From contig JAHJTV010000066.1 in NCBI GenBank assembly GCA_018829445.1, positions 1 through 64,000 on the forward strand: a stretch of 64,000 nucleotides of DNA. The letters are read 5' to 3'. Within the stretch, counting starts at the first letter, position 1. Every line of letters starts with the position of its first letter. This stretch comes from a bacterium. GTDB lineage: Bacteria > SAR324 > XYD2-FULL-50-16. Shown here piece after piece: positions 16,533-25,186 of the stretch. Below the pieces are notes generated by a model. The model made no database searches and was not told the DNA's origin. It saw only the letters and a list, made by a program, of their open reading frames with translations. A program made the translations under genes and the position numbers.

Positions 16533-17390
16533 CTATCTGCCACTTTTGGCAATCCAGACCGGATTTGAGTTATTCCTTATAACCTGCTCCATCACATTTT
16601 CCGTCAGGTATTTTTTGATCACGTTTTTGTGATTAAAACCAAGAATGATCAATCCAGCTTTGATGGTTCGTGCCAGTTCACAGATTTCCCGTGAAGGTTT
16701 TCCGTGTCGCTTGATTGTTTTGATATGCCGGACACCATGCTCTTCCGCTATTTTTTTTGCTTCATCCAGGAGTTTCATCGCATCGCCATAAGATTTATCC
16801 CAGATGTTATGTTCATAATTAAATCCTTCCAGCGGGACTTCAAACGCCGTGACAATGGTCAATTCTGAGCCATAAGTGACACTGAGATCTATTGACCTTT
16901 TAAGAGCAACTTTGGCTCCTTCGGAGGCATCGTATGCCAGAAGTATCCGATCCAGATTTAGAGGTGCATCTTCAGGGATCACCAGGATATCAGCACTGCT
17001 CTGACTGATCATTTTTGTATCAATGGCACTGACAGGTACCAGATCCATGAAAGTGGATGATTTTTTGTCTACTACAATTAAATCCACATTTTCATTCTCT
17101 GCCAGATTTAAAATCTGGCTGAAGGGATCCCCTTCCTGAAGAACAGATTTCCTGTTTAGATTATAAGCTTTGGCAACGTTTTCGGCATTTACCAATGCTT
17201 TTATATAAGAGTCTTTTAACTCCACCAGCACATCCTTTTTTCCCATCAGACGAAGATCACCATCATATGAAGGAACCACCGACAACAATACAAGCTGACT
17301 TTGTTCCGAGCGAGCCAAAGCTGAAACCTCTTCCAAAGCATGTAAGGATGCAGCAGAGCTATCAATTGAAACAAGCATCTTGGTTATCAT
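16533..17390 (-). CDS. Universal stress protein, tandem UspA domains
   Basis: A 285-aa cytoplasmic protein with two Usp folds: residues ~1-141 (MITKMLVSIDSSAASLHAL to SSADILVIPE) and ~147-285 (RILLAYDASEGAKVALKRS to NSNPVWIAKS). The ATP-binding G-x2-G-x9-G-S/T signature is not evident in either domain, so it resembles the non-ATP-binding class. Such proteins respond to energy, redox or membrane stress. The TauE/SafE permease and small membrane protein genes lie upstream on the same strand with a second Usp-like gene further up, so the cluster may be co-regulated; a 160-bp gap with a long inverted repeat separates it from the permease. Confidence 0.93.
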   Translation of the reverse strand: MITKMLVSIDSSAASLHALEEVSALARSEQSQLVLLSVVPSYDGDLRLMGKKDVLVELKDSYIKALVNAENVAKAYNLNRKSVLQEGDPFSQILNLAENENVDLIVVDKKSSTFMDLVPVSAIDTKMISQSSADILVIPEDAPLNLDRILLAYDASEGAKVALKRSIDLSVTYGSELTIVTAFEVPLEGFNYEHNIWDKSYGDAMKLLDEAKKIAEEHGVRHIKTIKRHGKPSREICELARTIKAGLIILGFNHKNVIKKYLTENVMEQVIRNNSNPVWIAKSGR

Positions 17391-17421
17391 TTTGCCTCCT
17401 TCAGTGTTTTCTCTTTAGGGC

Positions 17422-17486
17422 GAACTCAGACCCAGTGATAATAGACCTTCCAAATGGGCAATGGTTGGCTGACTGTGTCTGAGTTC
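17422..17486. other. Long inverted repeat between usp and permease genes
   Basis: GAACTCAGAC (17422-17431) and GTCTGAGTTC (17477-17486) form a perfect 10-bp stem enclosing 45 nt; CAGT/ACTG next to the stem extends it imperfectly. TTTT follows on the plus strand, not on the minus strand where the genes lie. It may be an intergenic attenuator, processing site or repeat element. Confidence 0.45.
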
Positions 17487-17550
17487 TTTTTAGAACTGGC
17501 CGGTTTTTCTTTCCCTGTCTGAAGACCGATAATACGCGATTATCAGTCAA

Positions 17551-18615
17551 CTATCCAGGCGCGGCACTAGCCTTGGCCAATAGAGTTTCTGCTCTTTTTG
17601 CTTTGAACATACTACCCAGAATAATGACGGCACCCACGGTCAAAGCAAGACACATGACTGCGAAGCTGGTCTTATCCAACCAATAAATAATCTGTTCATC
17701 AATCTCGACCAAACCAATTTTAGTCAGATAGTTGGGAATGGCTAAACCACGACTAACCGCCACCATCAGCATGATTGTACTCATCACCAGTTTAATCATA
17801 TAATCTTTGACATAGGTTGTTCCGATTGCTCCCAACTGAACACCAAAAAGAGAACCTGCCAGAATAATGACAGTCAGCCTGATATCGATCAGACCATGAA
17901 GCCCCCAGTTGATAGATCCGGAAAATCCCATTACAAATGCAACCACCAGTTCGGTTGCAGAGGCAACCAGACTTGAAGCCCCGATTACATAAATCATTCC
18001 CGGAACACCGATGAACCCGCCGACAGCAATGGTTGCAGCCAGCAGCCCTGTGGCGATACCCACGGGGATCGTAAACCATACGGAAATGGTTAAGTCAGCA
18101 GTCTTAAGGTGGATCATCGGGGGAAGATTGATTGACTGCAGTTTCTTGGCTAACTTTGTTACAACACTGTCTTCCCCTGATTTGGACAGCTTTATTGCAT
18201 CTTTCATCACATAACCACCAACGGTAATCAATACCACAAGAAAGGCAATACTGACATAAAGGTTGGAACCCGCTTCGCCCCATGTCTCTCGAATCCAATG
18301 TTGAATCTGAATCCCTATTTGAACGCCAACTCCAGCGGAAACAGCCACAATAAGTCCAAGTTTTATATCCACCTGACCATAACGAAATCGCTTATAAGCA
18401 CCAATCATGGCCTTTGGAAACTTATGACACATATTACTGGCAACTGCCACTGTTGCAGGAACTCCCAGACTCATCATGCCCGGGGTAAGAACAAATGCTC
18501 CCCCGGAGCCAATAAATCCGCTAACCAGTCCACCGATAAACCCGACGATGAACAGGAATGTTACGTTAAAAATATCCAGATCAATAAAACTCATACCTTG
18601 TTGAATCAAGTCCAT
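17551..18615 (-). CDS. TauE/SafE-family membrane transporter
   Basis: A 354-aa permease with about eight transmembrane segments and the two family repeats: GFIGGLVSGFIGSGGAFVLT (~24-43) and ATGLLAATIAVGGFIGVPGM (~188-207). Members export sulfite, sulfoacetate or related anions, or exchange small organic anions. The loop after the first repeat with SNMCHKFPKAMIGAYKRFRYG is typical of the long TauE proteins of sulfate reducers. The small membrane protein gene lies 21 nt upstream, so the two probably form one transporter unit. Substrate unknown; a sulfur oxyanion is an inference. Confidence 0.92.
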   Translation of the reverse strand: MDLIQQGMSFIDLDIFNVTFLFIVGFIGGLVSGFIGSGGAFVLTPGMMSLGVPATVAVASNMCHKFPKAMIGAYKRFRYGQVDIKLGLIVAVSAGVGVQIGIQIQHWIRETWGEAGSNLYVSIAFLVVLITVGGYVMKDAIKLSKSGEDSVVTKLAKKLQSINLPPMIHLKTADLTISVWFTIPVGIATGLLAATIAVGGFIGVPGMIYVIGASSLVASATELVVAFVMGFSGSINWGLHGLIDIRLTVIILAGSLFGVQLGAIGTTYVKDYMIKLVMSTIMLMVAVSRGLAIPNYLTKIGLVEIDEQIIYWLDKTSFAVMCLALTVGAVIILGSMFKAKRAETLLAKASAAPG

Positions 18616-18636
18616 TCTTCATCTCCCCGATTTCAG

Positions 18637-18954
18637 CTAGTTGACAGTTAAACGAGCACGCTGGTCTTTCTTGACAACCGGCTGTTTTTGTTTCTTAATG
18701 GTGGTGCTTGCAATGGTGCTTTTGCTGGCAGTTATTCCCAGCATTTCCAAGCATTGTCCTGCAAAAGCACCATGAATAATCGAAAAGGCAAAGGCGGTTA
18801 AAACGGGTAATGCTGCATAAAAACTTCCTTTTGTATAGAACTTGGTAACTGTTGCCTCGTTTGCAAACAGCGCCGCATAAATACCGACGGTAGCTGCTGC
18901 CAGTAAAGCCGTTTTTAACCATTTTCGACTTTGAGATTGTGGTGATTGGGTCAT
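18637..18954 (-). CDS. Small two-helix membrane protein upstream of TauE/SafE
   Basis: A 105-aa protein with two predicted membrane helices (WLKTALLAAATVGIYAALFA ~12-31; YAALPVLTAFAFSIIHGAFAG ~46-66) and a basic cytoplasmic tail rich in Lys and Thr. Encoded 21 nt before the TauE/SafE gene with the same orientation, it is a plausible accessory subunit. The ATG is preceded by AGGAGATTTAAGAAT, a usable ribosome-binding site. I do not recognise a named family; co-occurrence with the permease is the main functional clue. Confidence 0.8.
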   Translation of the reverse strand: MTQSPQSQSRKWLKTALLAAATVGIYAALFANEATVTKFYTKGSFYAALPVLTAFAFSIIHGAFAGQCLEMLGITASKSTIASTTIKKQKQPVVKKDQRARLTVN

Positions 18955-19062
18955 TATTCTTAAATCTCCTATTTAAACAGTTGAAAAAATTCGGACGCCT
19001 CCAACCGGAATTGACAGCGTGACCTTTGGAAAAATGCCGAATTTTACTTTTCCGTTCTCTCT

Positions 19063-19587
19063 TTATTGAGGGTTGCCAGTTATAATCTGGAAAACGGGCA
19101 CTCCCAGGTTTAAAGAAAAATTCTGATCCTTTTTGACCTGAACCAGTACAAATTCGATCTGTCGGATCTGTGAAAGTAGCTTTTTGATCTGCGATCTAAA
19201 ATCGTTCAAAATAACAATGGATTCACATCGGATTCGATACTGTTGGGTTTTTTCCGCCAGGGAACAAAAAAACTCTTTCGCTTTTTTTTGTAAAAGAGTG
19301 TTTTTTCTCCTTTGAAAAAGACTAAAACCCAGTGAACGAGGCATGGCGTTTACTGCCAACACATCGTAATGCATCCTGTCTGCAAGATTGACAGCGTATT
19401 CAATGGTTTCACTTGAAAATTCCGAATCCAAGGCTACAACCATCATTTTGGGATTTTTGCTTTCATTCAGACGTTCTATTTTATCCAGATAGTTTTCAGC
19501 GGTTTTCCATTCACCCGCTTCTGCATAAGTTATTGCAATAGCCGTGAGGTCGAATTTTTTTTTCAGAAGTTTGATTTTATTTTTCAT
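19063..19587 (-). CDS. Usp-like protein with N-terminal AEAGEW helix module
   Basis: About 174 aa. Residues 1-40 (MKNKIKLLKKKFDLTAIAIT then YAEAGEWKTAENYL) match the free-standing 56-aa peptide encoded at 16281-16451. Residues ~47-174 resemble a degenerate Usp/Rossmann-like fold: MMVVALDSEFSSETIEYAVNLA, YDVLAVNAMPRS, then IEFVLVQVKK and GVPVFQIITG. No ATP-binding Gly motif is visible. The start at 19587 is chosen by alignment with the peptide; an ATG at 19605 is possible and neither has a strong ribosome-binding site. It is the promoter-proximal gene of the stress/transport cluster. Its domain fusion suggests the peptide and Usp proteins act together. Confidence 0.7.
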   Translation of the reverse strand: MKNKIKLLKKKFDLTAIAITYAEAGEWKTAENYLDKIERLNESKNPKMMVVALDSEFSSETIEYAVNLADRMHYDVLAVNAMPRSLGFSLFQRRKNTLLQKKAKEFFCSLAEKTQQYRIRCESIVILNDFRSQIKKLLSQIRQIEFVLVQVKKDQNFSLNLGVPVFQIITGNPQ

Positions 19588-19812
19588 GGAATCGTGACTA
19601 ACCATCAAAAGTTGACTAAATTAACAAACAGAAACAATCCAAAGATTTCAAAAGACCAATTTTCAGGTTCGCAATCTTATTCGGAAAAAGAAGCCGATAT
19701 AATCCGTGGTTCTATTCTCCTACTCCACTTTTCATACCACCCTTGACCCTTTACTATAAGTGTTTGTAATATTTATCAAATTTACTATAAATGATAATTC
19801 TACAGTCAAGTT

Positions 19813-19922
19813 GTTCTGTTGCGATATGCAACAGAACAAAATGCAGAAAACTATAAAAACCTATTATTTCAGCAAATTAAAGATGCAACAACAACTCCAT
19901 TCCCTCCGTTGCACATTGCAAC
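19813..19922. promoter_or_regulatory. Two GTTGC-N5-GCAAC palindromes, candidate NtrC-type enhancer
   Basis: 19813-19837 is GTTCTGTTGC-GATAT-GCAACAGAAC, a perfect 10-bp inverted repeat. 19908-19922 is GTTGC-ACATT-GCAAC with the same core and spacing. The 17-bp core TGTTGC-N5-GCAACA has the size and symmetry of NtrC-family sites. They lie 160-270 bp upstream of a sigma-54-like promoter, a usual enhancer distance, and about 190-300 bp upstream of the divergent Usp-like gene. Confidence 0.6.
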
Positions 19923-20077
19923 AGTATCCCTGGTTTAATGGATGCGGATTCTGGAACAGCAGATAGAACCGGGTTATTTGGGATAAATTCTGGTTGATAG
20001 CAAACTCAACAGGGAAAGGGCTGTTGGGAATGGGGTGAGGGACAAAAATCATAATATTTGAAATTTGAGTTTTCTTC

Positions 20078-20093
20078 TGGCAGATTTTTTGAA
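20078..20093 (+). promoter_or_regulatory. Sigma-54-like promoter of the receiver-Lon gene
   Basis: TGGCAGATTTTTTGAA matches the -24/-12 pattern TGGCAC-N5-TTGCA with GG and GA ten bases apart; the consensus GC at -12 is GA here. It lies about 80 bp before the start codon and downstream of two NtrC-like palindromes. One imperfect match keeps this tentative. Confidence 0.4.
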
Positions 20094-20171
20094 GGTATAT
20101 AAGGCTAGTACCATATTGAGAAAAGCATTTCTGTTTTCAGCCGGTATTTTAATGAATAGGGAGAGGATTTT

Positions 20172-22196
20172 ATGGGCTTGTTTAAAAAAAACATTGAGGA
20201 AGAACCAGCTACGGAAAAGGAACCGGGATATTTGCAGGATTTGTATAAAGAACTGGATCAGACGTTTTTACCTGACCATGCTCAAAAAGCAGTACGAAGA
20301 GAGCTGGAACGTCTGGAAAAGACCGATCCTTCCATTGCTGAATTCAGTGTTGGTGCAAATTATATTAAGTTTGTGTTATCTCTCCCCTGGGGAAAGATGT
20401 CGGAAGATAATCTTGATCTGGAACGGGCTGAACGAATTCTGAACGCTGAACACTTAGGGCTTTCGCAGGTGAAGGAGAGGATATTGGATCATTTGGCCAC
20501 CAGTATCATGTGTCAATCCAGAACCTACCAGATCCTGGTTGTTGATGATGAACCCATTGCATTGGAAAACCTTGCGCATACCCTGAAAAAAGAGAGCTAC
20601 AACGTTTTTACGGCCTCAAATGGTCAAGAGGCATTGGATCTGTTTGAATCAACTCCTTTTGACCTGGTGGTAACTGACCTTAAAATGCAGAAGATGAACG
20701 GCATTCAACTTCTGGAAAATGTCCGAAACATTTCACCGGAAACAAAATTCATCATCACCACAGGTTATGCAACCGTGGAATCAGCTGTTGATGCCCTCAA
20801 AAAAGGAGCAGCACACTATCTGCCCAAACCGGTTAAATTGGAGACTTTAAGACAGACCGCTCGGGAATTGCTGGATCAGAAAAGACGCTATCAGGTACCA
20901 CGAGGTTCTGTTCTCTGTTTTTCCGGACCCCCAGGTATCGGCAAAACATCCGTTGGCCGTTCCATTGCCAATGCATTCGGTCGCAGTTTTATCTGTTTAT
21001 CCATGGCCGCTTTAAGGGACGAGGCTGAACTCAGAGGACACAGAAGAACATATGTTGGGGCGTTACCCGGAAGAATCCTGTCTGAAATACAAAAAGCCGG
21101 AGTGAAGAATCCCGTGTTGATGCTGGATGAAATAGACAAGATTGGTCAGGATTTTCGCGGAGACCCCGCTTCCGTTCTGCTGGAAGTGCTGGATCCAAAA
21201 CAAAACAGCCGATTTCTGGACTATTACCTGGATATCCCCTTTGATCTCTCTCAATTGATGTTCATTACCACGGCAAATAGCGTGGAAAAACTACCCTCCC
21301 CTTTGCTGGACCGCATGGAAATTATTCCCTTCTCCAGCTACACCATGGGGGAAAAAAGGCAAATTGCCCAAAATTACTTGATCCCCAGGCAACTTGAGGC
21401 TCATGGTCTCAATAAAAATGATCTTATGTTTTCGGAACAAGCTTTGGACAGCATGATCATGGGCTATACGCGTGAGGCCGGATTACGTAATCTTGAGCGG
21501 GAAGTAGCGCAAATCTGTCGAAAAATCGATCGATTGATCTTTCAGAAAAAGGAGACTGTTCCAAAGAAGATTGAAAAAAATGATATCGATCAGTTGCTTG
21601 GTCCTCCCCGATTCACCTTTGAAACACGCACTGTAAATGTTCGCCCTGGAGTGGCAACAGGTTTGGTTTGGACGGAGTTTGGCGGACAAATTATTTTCAT
21701 TGAAACTGCAATTATGAAAGGAAACCAGAATCTTATAATGACTGGTTCCCTGGGCGAGATACTGAAAGAATCCGCCCAGACTGCGCTAAGCTTTGTTCGG
21801 AGTAGTGCTGAACAATTTGGTATAAATCCTGATTTTTTTAATGGACATGATATTCATATTCACATCCCGGCAGGATCGATTCCAAAAGATGGACCGTCGG
21901 CAGGAATAACGATTGCGGTGGCGCTGCTCTCTCTTCTTACAAAAAGACCGGCAAAAAGTGAGGTGGCAATGTCAGGTGAACTAACTCTCAGCGGCGAACT
22001 TCTCCCAGTCAGCGGACTTAGAGAGAAAGTCCTGGCGGCTCAACAAGCAGGACTTAAAACCGTAATATTTCCTTTAAAAAATGAAAGGGATATCAAAGCA
22101 TTGAGCTCGGAAGTCAGGGATGCAGCGACCATTATTTCAGCTGAATCCATAGCAGCAGTTGTTGAATTGGCACTTGAAAAATCGTTGAAGACTTAA
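20172..22196 (+). CDS. Lon-type ATP-dependent protease with an inserted response-regulator receiver domain
   Basis: A 674-aa protein. Residues 1-112 are a shortened Lon N-terminal helical part with LPWGKMSEDNLDLERA and LGLSQVKERILDHLA. Residues 119-235 are a complete receiver domain: acidic pair D125/D126, phospho-acceptor D169 in VVTDLKMQKMNG, Lys219 in YLPKP. The Lon AAA+ module follows (Walker A GPPGIGKTS 252-260, Walker B VLMLDEIDK around D319/E320, sensor-region TTANS), then the S16 protease with S576 in PKDGPSAGI and K619 in GLREKV, 43 residues apart as in E. coli Lon. The receiver sits exactly between the helical lid and the ATPase. Phosphorylation probably gates proteolysis. It converges with an NtrC/kinase pair. 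ATG follows AGAGGA. Confidence 0.95.
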   Translation: MGLFKKNIEEEPATEKEPGYLQDLYKELDQTFLPDHAQKAVRRELERLEKTDPSIAEFSVGANYIKFVLSLPWGKMSEDNLDLERAERILNAEHLGLSQVKERILDHLATSIMCQSRTYQILVVDDEPIALENLAHTLKKESYNVFTASNGQEALDLFESTPFDLVVTDLKMQKMNGIQLLENVRNISPETKFIITTGYATVESAVDALKKGAAHYLPKPVKLETLRQTARELLDQKRRYQVPRGSVLCFSGPPGIGKTSVGRSIANAFGRSFICLSMAALRDEAELRGHRRTYVGALPGRILSEIQKAGVKNPVLMLDEIDKIGQDFRGDPASVLLEVLDPKQNSRFLDYYLDIPFDLSQLMFITTANSVEKLPSPLLDRMEIIPFSSYTMGEKRQIAQNYLIPRQLEAHGLNKNDLMFSEQALDSMIMGYTREAGLRNLEREVAQICRKIDRLIFQKKETVPKKIEKNDIDQLLGPPRFTFETRTVNVRPGVATGLVWTEFGGQIIFIETAIMKGNQNLIMTGSLGEILKESAQTALSFVRSSAEQFGINPDFFNGHDIHIHIPAGSIPKDGPSAGITIAVALLSLLTKRPAKSEVAMSGELTLSGELLPVSGLREKVLAAQQAGLKTVIFPLKNERDIKALSSEVRDAATIISAESIAAVVELALEKSLKT

Positions 22197-22214
22197 TCCG
22201 GCATAACTGTCAGA

Positions 22215-23573
22215 TTAACCCTCAGTTTCTATATTGTAACGATTCAATTTTCGCCAAAGAGAAACCCGGTCTATGCCCAGAATTTGGGAGGCTTTGGTCT
22301 TGTTGCCATCGGTGTGTTTAAGGACAGCTTCGATATAGTCCTTTTCATTATCCGCCAGGGTTAACCATTCATTGCCAGCCATTCGCGTCAAATTGATATT
22401 GGGAGTTTTCAGGTCGGAAGGCAGGTGATTCACAAGAATAGTATTCCCATCGCACATGACAACGGCTCTTTCAATGATGTTTTCCAATTCTCTCACGTTG
22501 CCGGGAAATTCATAATTCTCCAAAATCCGAATCACATCATCGGAAATCGACTCCACTTTTTTATCCATGGCCTTCTTGTGCAATTCAAGAAAGTGATATG
22601 AGAGCAAGGGAATATCCTCTTTACGATCTATGAGGGGAGGGATGATGAGATTGACGACATTGAGGCGATAATAAAGGTCTTTACGAAATCTCTCATTCTC
22701 GACTTCTTCTTTGAGATCCTTATTGGTGGCAGCCAGGATACGCAGATTCACAGGAATCTCATCGGTTCCGCCCAGTTTGATCAGAGTCCGTTCTTCCAGA
22801 ACACGAAGAAGTTTGGCCTGCATGGAAAGAGGCATATCACCGATCTCGTCCAGAAAAAAGGTTCCACCATCAGCCACTTCCAGAAGTCCCTTTTTCGATC
22901 CCTTAGCTCCGGTAAAAGCTCCCGCCTCGTGCCCGAACAGTTCGTTTCCCAGAAGTTCTTCAGTGAATGAGGCGCAGTTTATGGCCATAAATCGATTTTT
23001 GCTCCGAGGGCTCAAATTATGAATCGAGCGGGCTATCATCTCTTTACCGGTTCCGGTTTCTCCAAAGATTAAAACATTGCAGTCAACAGCAGCTATCTGT
23101 GCTATGGACTCTTTCAAAGCTTTCATCTTGCTGCTTTGTCCTATGATCGTTGGAAAGGCAGATTCTTTGATTTGAAGACGTAATCTACCGACCTCCTGAA
23201 ACAAGGCGCGTTTTTCCAAGGCTCGTTGCACCAGGATTCTTAATTCATCAATTTTGAAAGGCTTGGGAATATAGGAGTAAGCTCCCTTTTGCATTGCTTG
23301 TACTGCAGTGGCAACAGTTGCATAGCCGGTTATCACCAAAACCTCGGTCTCCGGATGTTTGTCTTTCACTGCCTCCAGGAGTTGGATGCCGTTGATATCC
23401 GGCATTTTCAGGTCTGTTATTACCAGATCGAATTCAGTTTGCTTTAACAGCTGCATGGCTTTCATTCCGTTTTCGACAGCAACTGCATCGTACCCGTCTT
23501 TCTTGAGGATGTGTTCCAGATTATCCCTGGCGATCTCTTCATCTTCGGCAATGAGTATCTTCTTTTTGATCAT
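22215..23573 (-). CDS. NtrC-family sigma-54 response regulator
   Basis: A 452-aa regulator: receiver (D54 in VITDLKMPDING, Lys in YIPKPF), AAA+ domain with Walker A GETGTGKE (171-178), the sigma-54 contact loop GAFTGA (218-223), DEIGDMPLSMQAKLLRVL and an arginine-rich second region, then a Fis-type helix-turn-helix (NKTKASQILGIDRVSLWRKL). It activates sigma-54 promoters when phosphorylated. The start at 23573 is set by AAGGAG 5 nt upstream and lies 25 nt after the kinase stop, so kinase and regulator form an operon. It faces the receiver-Lon gene tail to tail; palindromes near 19813-19922 are candidate binding sites. Confidence 0.96.
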   Translation of the reverse strand: MIKKKILIAEDEEIARDNLEHILKKDGYDAVAVENGMKAMQLLKQTEFDLVITDLKMPDINGIQLLEAVKDKHPETEVLVITGYATVATAVQAMQKGAYSYIPKPFKIDELRILVQRALEKRALFQEVGRLRLQIKESAFPTIIGQSSKMKALKESIAQIAAVDCNVLIFGETGTGKEMIARSIHNLSPRSKNRFMAINCASFTEELLGNELFGHEAGAFTGAKGSKKGLLEVADGGTFFLDEIGDMPLSMQAKLLRVLEERTLIKLGGTDEIPVNLRILAATNKDLKEEVENERFRKDLYYRLNVVNLIIPPLIDRKEDIPLLSYHFLELHKKAMDKKVESISDDVIRILENYEFPGNVRELENIIERAVVMCDGNTILVNHLPSDLKTPNINLTRMAGNEWLTLADNEKDYIEAVLKHTDGNKTKASQILGIDRVSLWRKLNRYNIETEG

Positions 23574-23597
23574 TAGGCTCCTTATTTTTCCCAATAA

Positions 23598-25022
23598 CTA
23601 ATCGATAGCTAAGGTTATAATCATGCGGGTGCCACCGGTCAAGAGGGTTTCAACACGAATTTTACCGTTGTGTTGCAGAATAATGCCATAAACGATATAT
23701 AGTCCCAAACCGGTTCCCATTCCAATATCTTTGGTAGAGAAAAAAGGATCAAATATACGATTTCTTATTTCCACCGGTATTCCTTTTCCGGTATCTTCAA
23801 CCGCAATAACGACCTGTTTTTTTTCATCATTCTGAACGGCTGTAACAGATATTCTACCTGAATCGGGTTGAATTGACTGAATTGCATTGAGGAACAGATT
23901 TAAAAATACCTCCGCCATTTTCTGTCGATCCAGTTTTATTACAATGGATTCTGGCACCTGATGTGTTATTTCAATTCCCTGCGGAATTTGACTTGATATA
24001 AGCCTGATGGATCGTTCCACTACATCCTTTAATCTGTTTTCCGTCAAAACAAATTCCTGGTTACGAGAGAACTCCAGTAATCCCCTGACAATATCCCTGG
24101 CCCTGAACGTTTCCGATTCGATATTCGACATCATCTTAAGTGCCAGATCGGAGGTAATATCCTTGCACTCCTCCATCATGATCTGACAGGAGGTGGAAAT
24201 GTTGTTGAGCGGGTTGTTTACCTGGTGAGCTATTCCCGATGCCAACGTTCCGATTGAGGAGAGTTTCTGCGCCTGTACCAACTGGTTCTGTCGTTTTTCC
24301 AACTCCTCAACCATCTTATTAAAAGCTAGCATGACCTGTTGGATTTCATCGTTTGTATTCCAAACCTCTACCTTTTTAAACTCTCCCTTTGCAATCTCCT
24401 GGGTAGTAACTTCTATTCTTTTCAACGGACGCACAATCTTGCGAACAATATAAATTAATAAAAACACAAAAAACAAAGCAATTAACAGGGATGAAAGTAA
24501 AAAGTTGTTGGTTAGCCTGGTGTTGATGCTTAAAATCAGTTTTCGTTCATAAATCACAAAGTCTTGTGAAAGTTGCACCATTTTCTGACCCGAATTACGA
24601 AGGTCATCTATCAACCGGTTTTTAACCACATCTGCAAGGTAAGGAGATGCATGGATATAATCGAGGGTTTTCTCATAAATCTCTATATATTTTGATAGAT
24701 TCGACAGTACTTTTAATTGTTCCTGGTTACTGACATTTGGCAGGATCTCTTGATGTAATTTTTTCCCTTCATCAATAAACCGTTTGGTTTCCCTGAAATC
24801 ATCTTCCCTGGAAAATAAAAAATAGTTCTTTTCATACCGTCTGATTTCAAGAATTATGTTGCTGAGATCGTAGGCAGATTCCACAACGAAGAATTTTTCT
24901 TCAATTTGTGCAAAATTATAAACGGAGATAATGCCCAACAATCCAAATGAGAATAGTGACAAAAAAAAGATTATAAACATTTTCTGTCGAATATTCAGAC
25001 TTCTAAAAAAAAGAGCTCTCAT
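23598..25022 (-). CDS. Membrane sensor histidine kinase (NtrB-like) partner of the NtrC regulator
   Basis: A 474-aa kinase: helix ~15-37, periplasmic helical sensor ~40-170, second helix ~174-194, HAMP (RPLKRIEVTTQEIAKGEF), coiled coil, H-box with H266 in ASGIAHQVNNPLNNI, and an ATPase domain with LFLNAIQSIQ, DTGKGIP, FDPFFSTK and GTGLGLYIV. The usual HE-x-NNPL motif reads HQVNNPL: the acidic residue beside the phospho-accepting His is Gln. That residue normally assists phosphotransfer, so activity may be weak or biased. The gene precedes its regulator in one operon and may also phosphorylate the receiver domain of the neighbouring Lon protease. Confidence 0.95.
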   Translation of the reverse strand: MRALFFRSLNIRQKMFIIFFLSLFSFGLLGIISVYNFAQIEEKFFVVESAYDLSNIILEIRRYEKNYFLFSREDDFRETKRFIDEGKKLHQEILPNVSNQEQLKVLSNLSKYIEIYEKTLDYIHASPYLADVVKNRLIDDLRNSGQKMVQLSQDFVIYERKLILSINTRLTNNFLLSSLLIALFFVFLLIYIVRKIVRPLKRIEVTTQEIAKGEFKKVEVWNTNDEIQQVMLAFNKMVEELEKRQNQLVQAQKLSSIGTLASGIAHQVNNPLNNISTSCQIMMEECKDITSDLALKMMSNIESETFRARDIVRGLLEFSRNQEFVLTENRLKDVVERSIRLISSQIPQGIEITHQVPESIVIKLDRQKMAEVFLNLFLNAIQSIQPDSGRISVTAVQNDEKKQVVIAVEDTGKGIPVEIRNRIFDPFFSTKDIGMGTGLGLYIVYGIILQHNGKIRVETLLTGGTRMIITLAID

Positions 25023-25186
25023 GGATTCCGATTGGGATTAAATAGGTTGTTGAAGTATGTGTATGAATATCAAGAATAAGCTACCCCCCACCATGTCATT
25101 GAACAGTCCATCAACAATATCATGGAAAACCCGAAGGTTCTTCGTATCATTAAGACAATTTAACAGGCTGTCTTGAAAATAACCAG

